From JAWOLE01 sp035263845 (lineage in GTDB: Bacteria > Acidobacteriota > Thermoanaerobaculia > UBA5066 > Gp7-AA6), in assembly GCA_035263845.1 (NCBI GenBank), contig DATFQY010000132.1:1-12371 (forward strand): 12,371 nucleotides of DNA, written 5' to 3'. Positions 12,164-12,371 of the stretch are shown piece after piece. The translations under genes and the position numbers were made by a program. Positions within the stretch are counted from its first letter, which is position 1, and each line of letters begins with the position of its first letter. The notes below the pieces were generated by a model, which was not told the origin of the DNA, did no database searches, and saw nothing but the letters and a program-made list of their open reading frames with translations.

Positions 12164-12371
12164 TTCCGCTCCAGCCGCGCGAGGAACTGCCACAGGTTCA
12201 GGAACGCCGCGGCCACGCCGAGGCCCGCGCCGGCCAGCGCCGCCCACTCGCCCAGGTGAAGCCACGCGCCGATCCATTTCCCCGCGAAATACCCCGCGAC
12301 GATGGCCAGCGGGAATAACAAACCCACGGCCGAGCCCTCGGCGGCAAGGGCATAGCGGGACTTGCTAATAG
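12160..12371 (-). CDS. atpZ: AtpZ/AtpQ-like ATP synthase accessory subunit, partial (N-terminus off the right edge)
   Basis: Reading the minus strand from the window edge gives about 70 codons ending at the TGA at 12160. The translation runs SKSRYALAAEGSAVGLLFP, then a membrane segment, GYFAGKWIGAW, a second membrane segment (AALAGAGLGVAAAFLNLW) and QFLARLERK. The double-helix layout with 'G-Y-x-x-G-K/R-W' in the loop and 'G...AAF.NL' in helix 2 is that of AtpZ/AtpQ (F0F1-ATPase accessory) proteins at the head of many atp operons. Probably only a few N-terminal residues are missing, since family members begin shortly before the 'SRYALA' stretch. It overlaps atpI by four bases. Confidence 0.78.
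   Translation of the reverse strand, partial: ISKSRYALAAEGSAVGLLFPLAIVAGYFAGKWIGAWLHLGEWAALAGAGLGVAAAFLNLWQFLARLERK

Noticed and set aside
12164..12277. Start at 12277 for atpI
   Set aside because: It overlaps atpZ out of frame and adds an R/G-rich stretch; GTG at 12163 has a Shine-Dalgarno sequence and a GTGA overlap.

Overview
The window is high-GC bacterial chromosome (I judge about 65% G+C by eye) with densely packed, ordinary-length genes and no transposase, phage gene, CRISPR array, rRNA or tRNA that I could find. The mix of genes suggests an Acidobacteriota-type bacterium, perhaps Thermoanaerobaculia or Holophagae, or a similar high-GC Gram-negative lineage. The pointers are secreted proteins with a cysteine-containing SLH-like module and a beta-propeller, the MSGRKG-type arginyl-tRNA synthetase, an F0 gene group separate from F1, and a c subunit with a signal peptide. 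This placement is an inference from memory of such genomes, not a search result.

Left third (1-4858, minus strand): four tandem paralogs, read from right to left. Each encodes a signal peptide, one SLH-like module with two cysteines, and a seven-bladed propeller of roughly 42-residue blades, and all four proteins end in LARF. The first three are separated by only 1-2 bases. The fourth follows a 59-base gap holding a hairpin that includes its Shine-Dalgarno sequence. After it, the start of an AHSA1/SRPBCC-domain gene runs off the left edge.

Middle (4859-8900): a 75-base divergent promoter region separates the propeller operon from argS (plus strand). argS is followed by a ferredoxin-metallo-beta-lactamase fusion gene. 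That gene ends exactly where a GHMP sugar kinase gene on the minus strand ends, with no base between the two stop codons. argS, the kinase and the AHSA1 gene have a -10-like box only 6-9 bases before the start codon and no convincing Shine-Dalgarno sequence, so they may be leaderless.

Right third (8901-12371, minus strand): an ECF sigma factor followed by a membrane-anchored zinc anti-sigma factor with an unusual Cys/His-rich outer domain. The sigma gene has a candidate ECF-type promoter of its own. Upstream lies an F0 ATP synthase group, atpZ (partial)-atpI-atpB-atpE. A symmetric heptamer inverted repeat fills the atpI-atpB gap, and several hairpins, one REP-like, follow atpE. No F1 genes follow, so they must lie elsewhere.

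The least ordinary items are the four-copy propeller array with its translation signals, the shared leaderless-type promoters, the heptamer inverted repeat inside the ATP synthase operon, and the anti-sigma outer domain. I see no clear new defence or mobile system.
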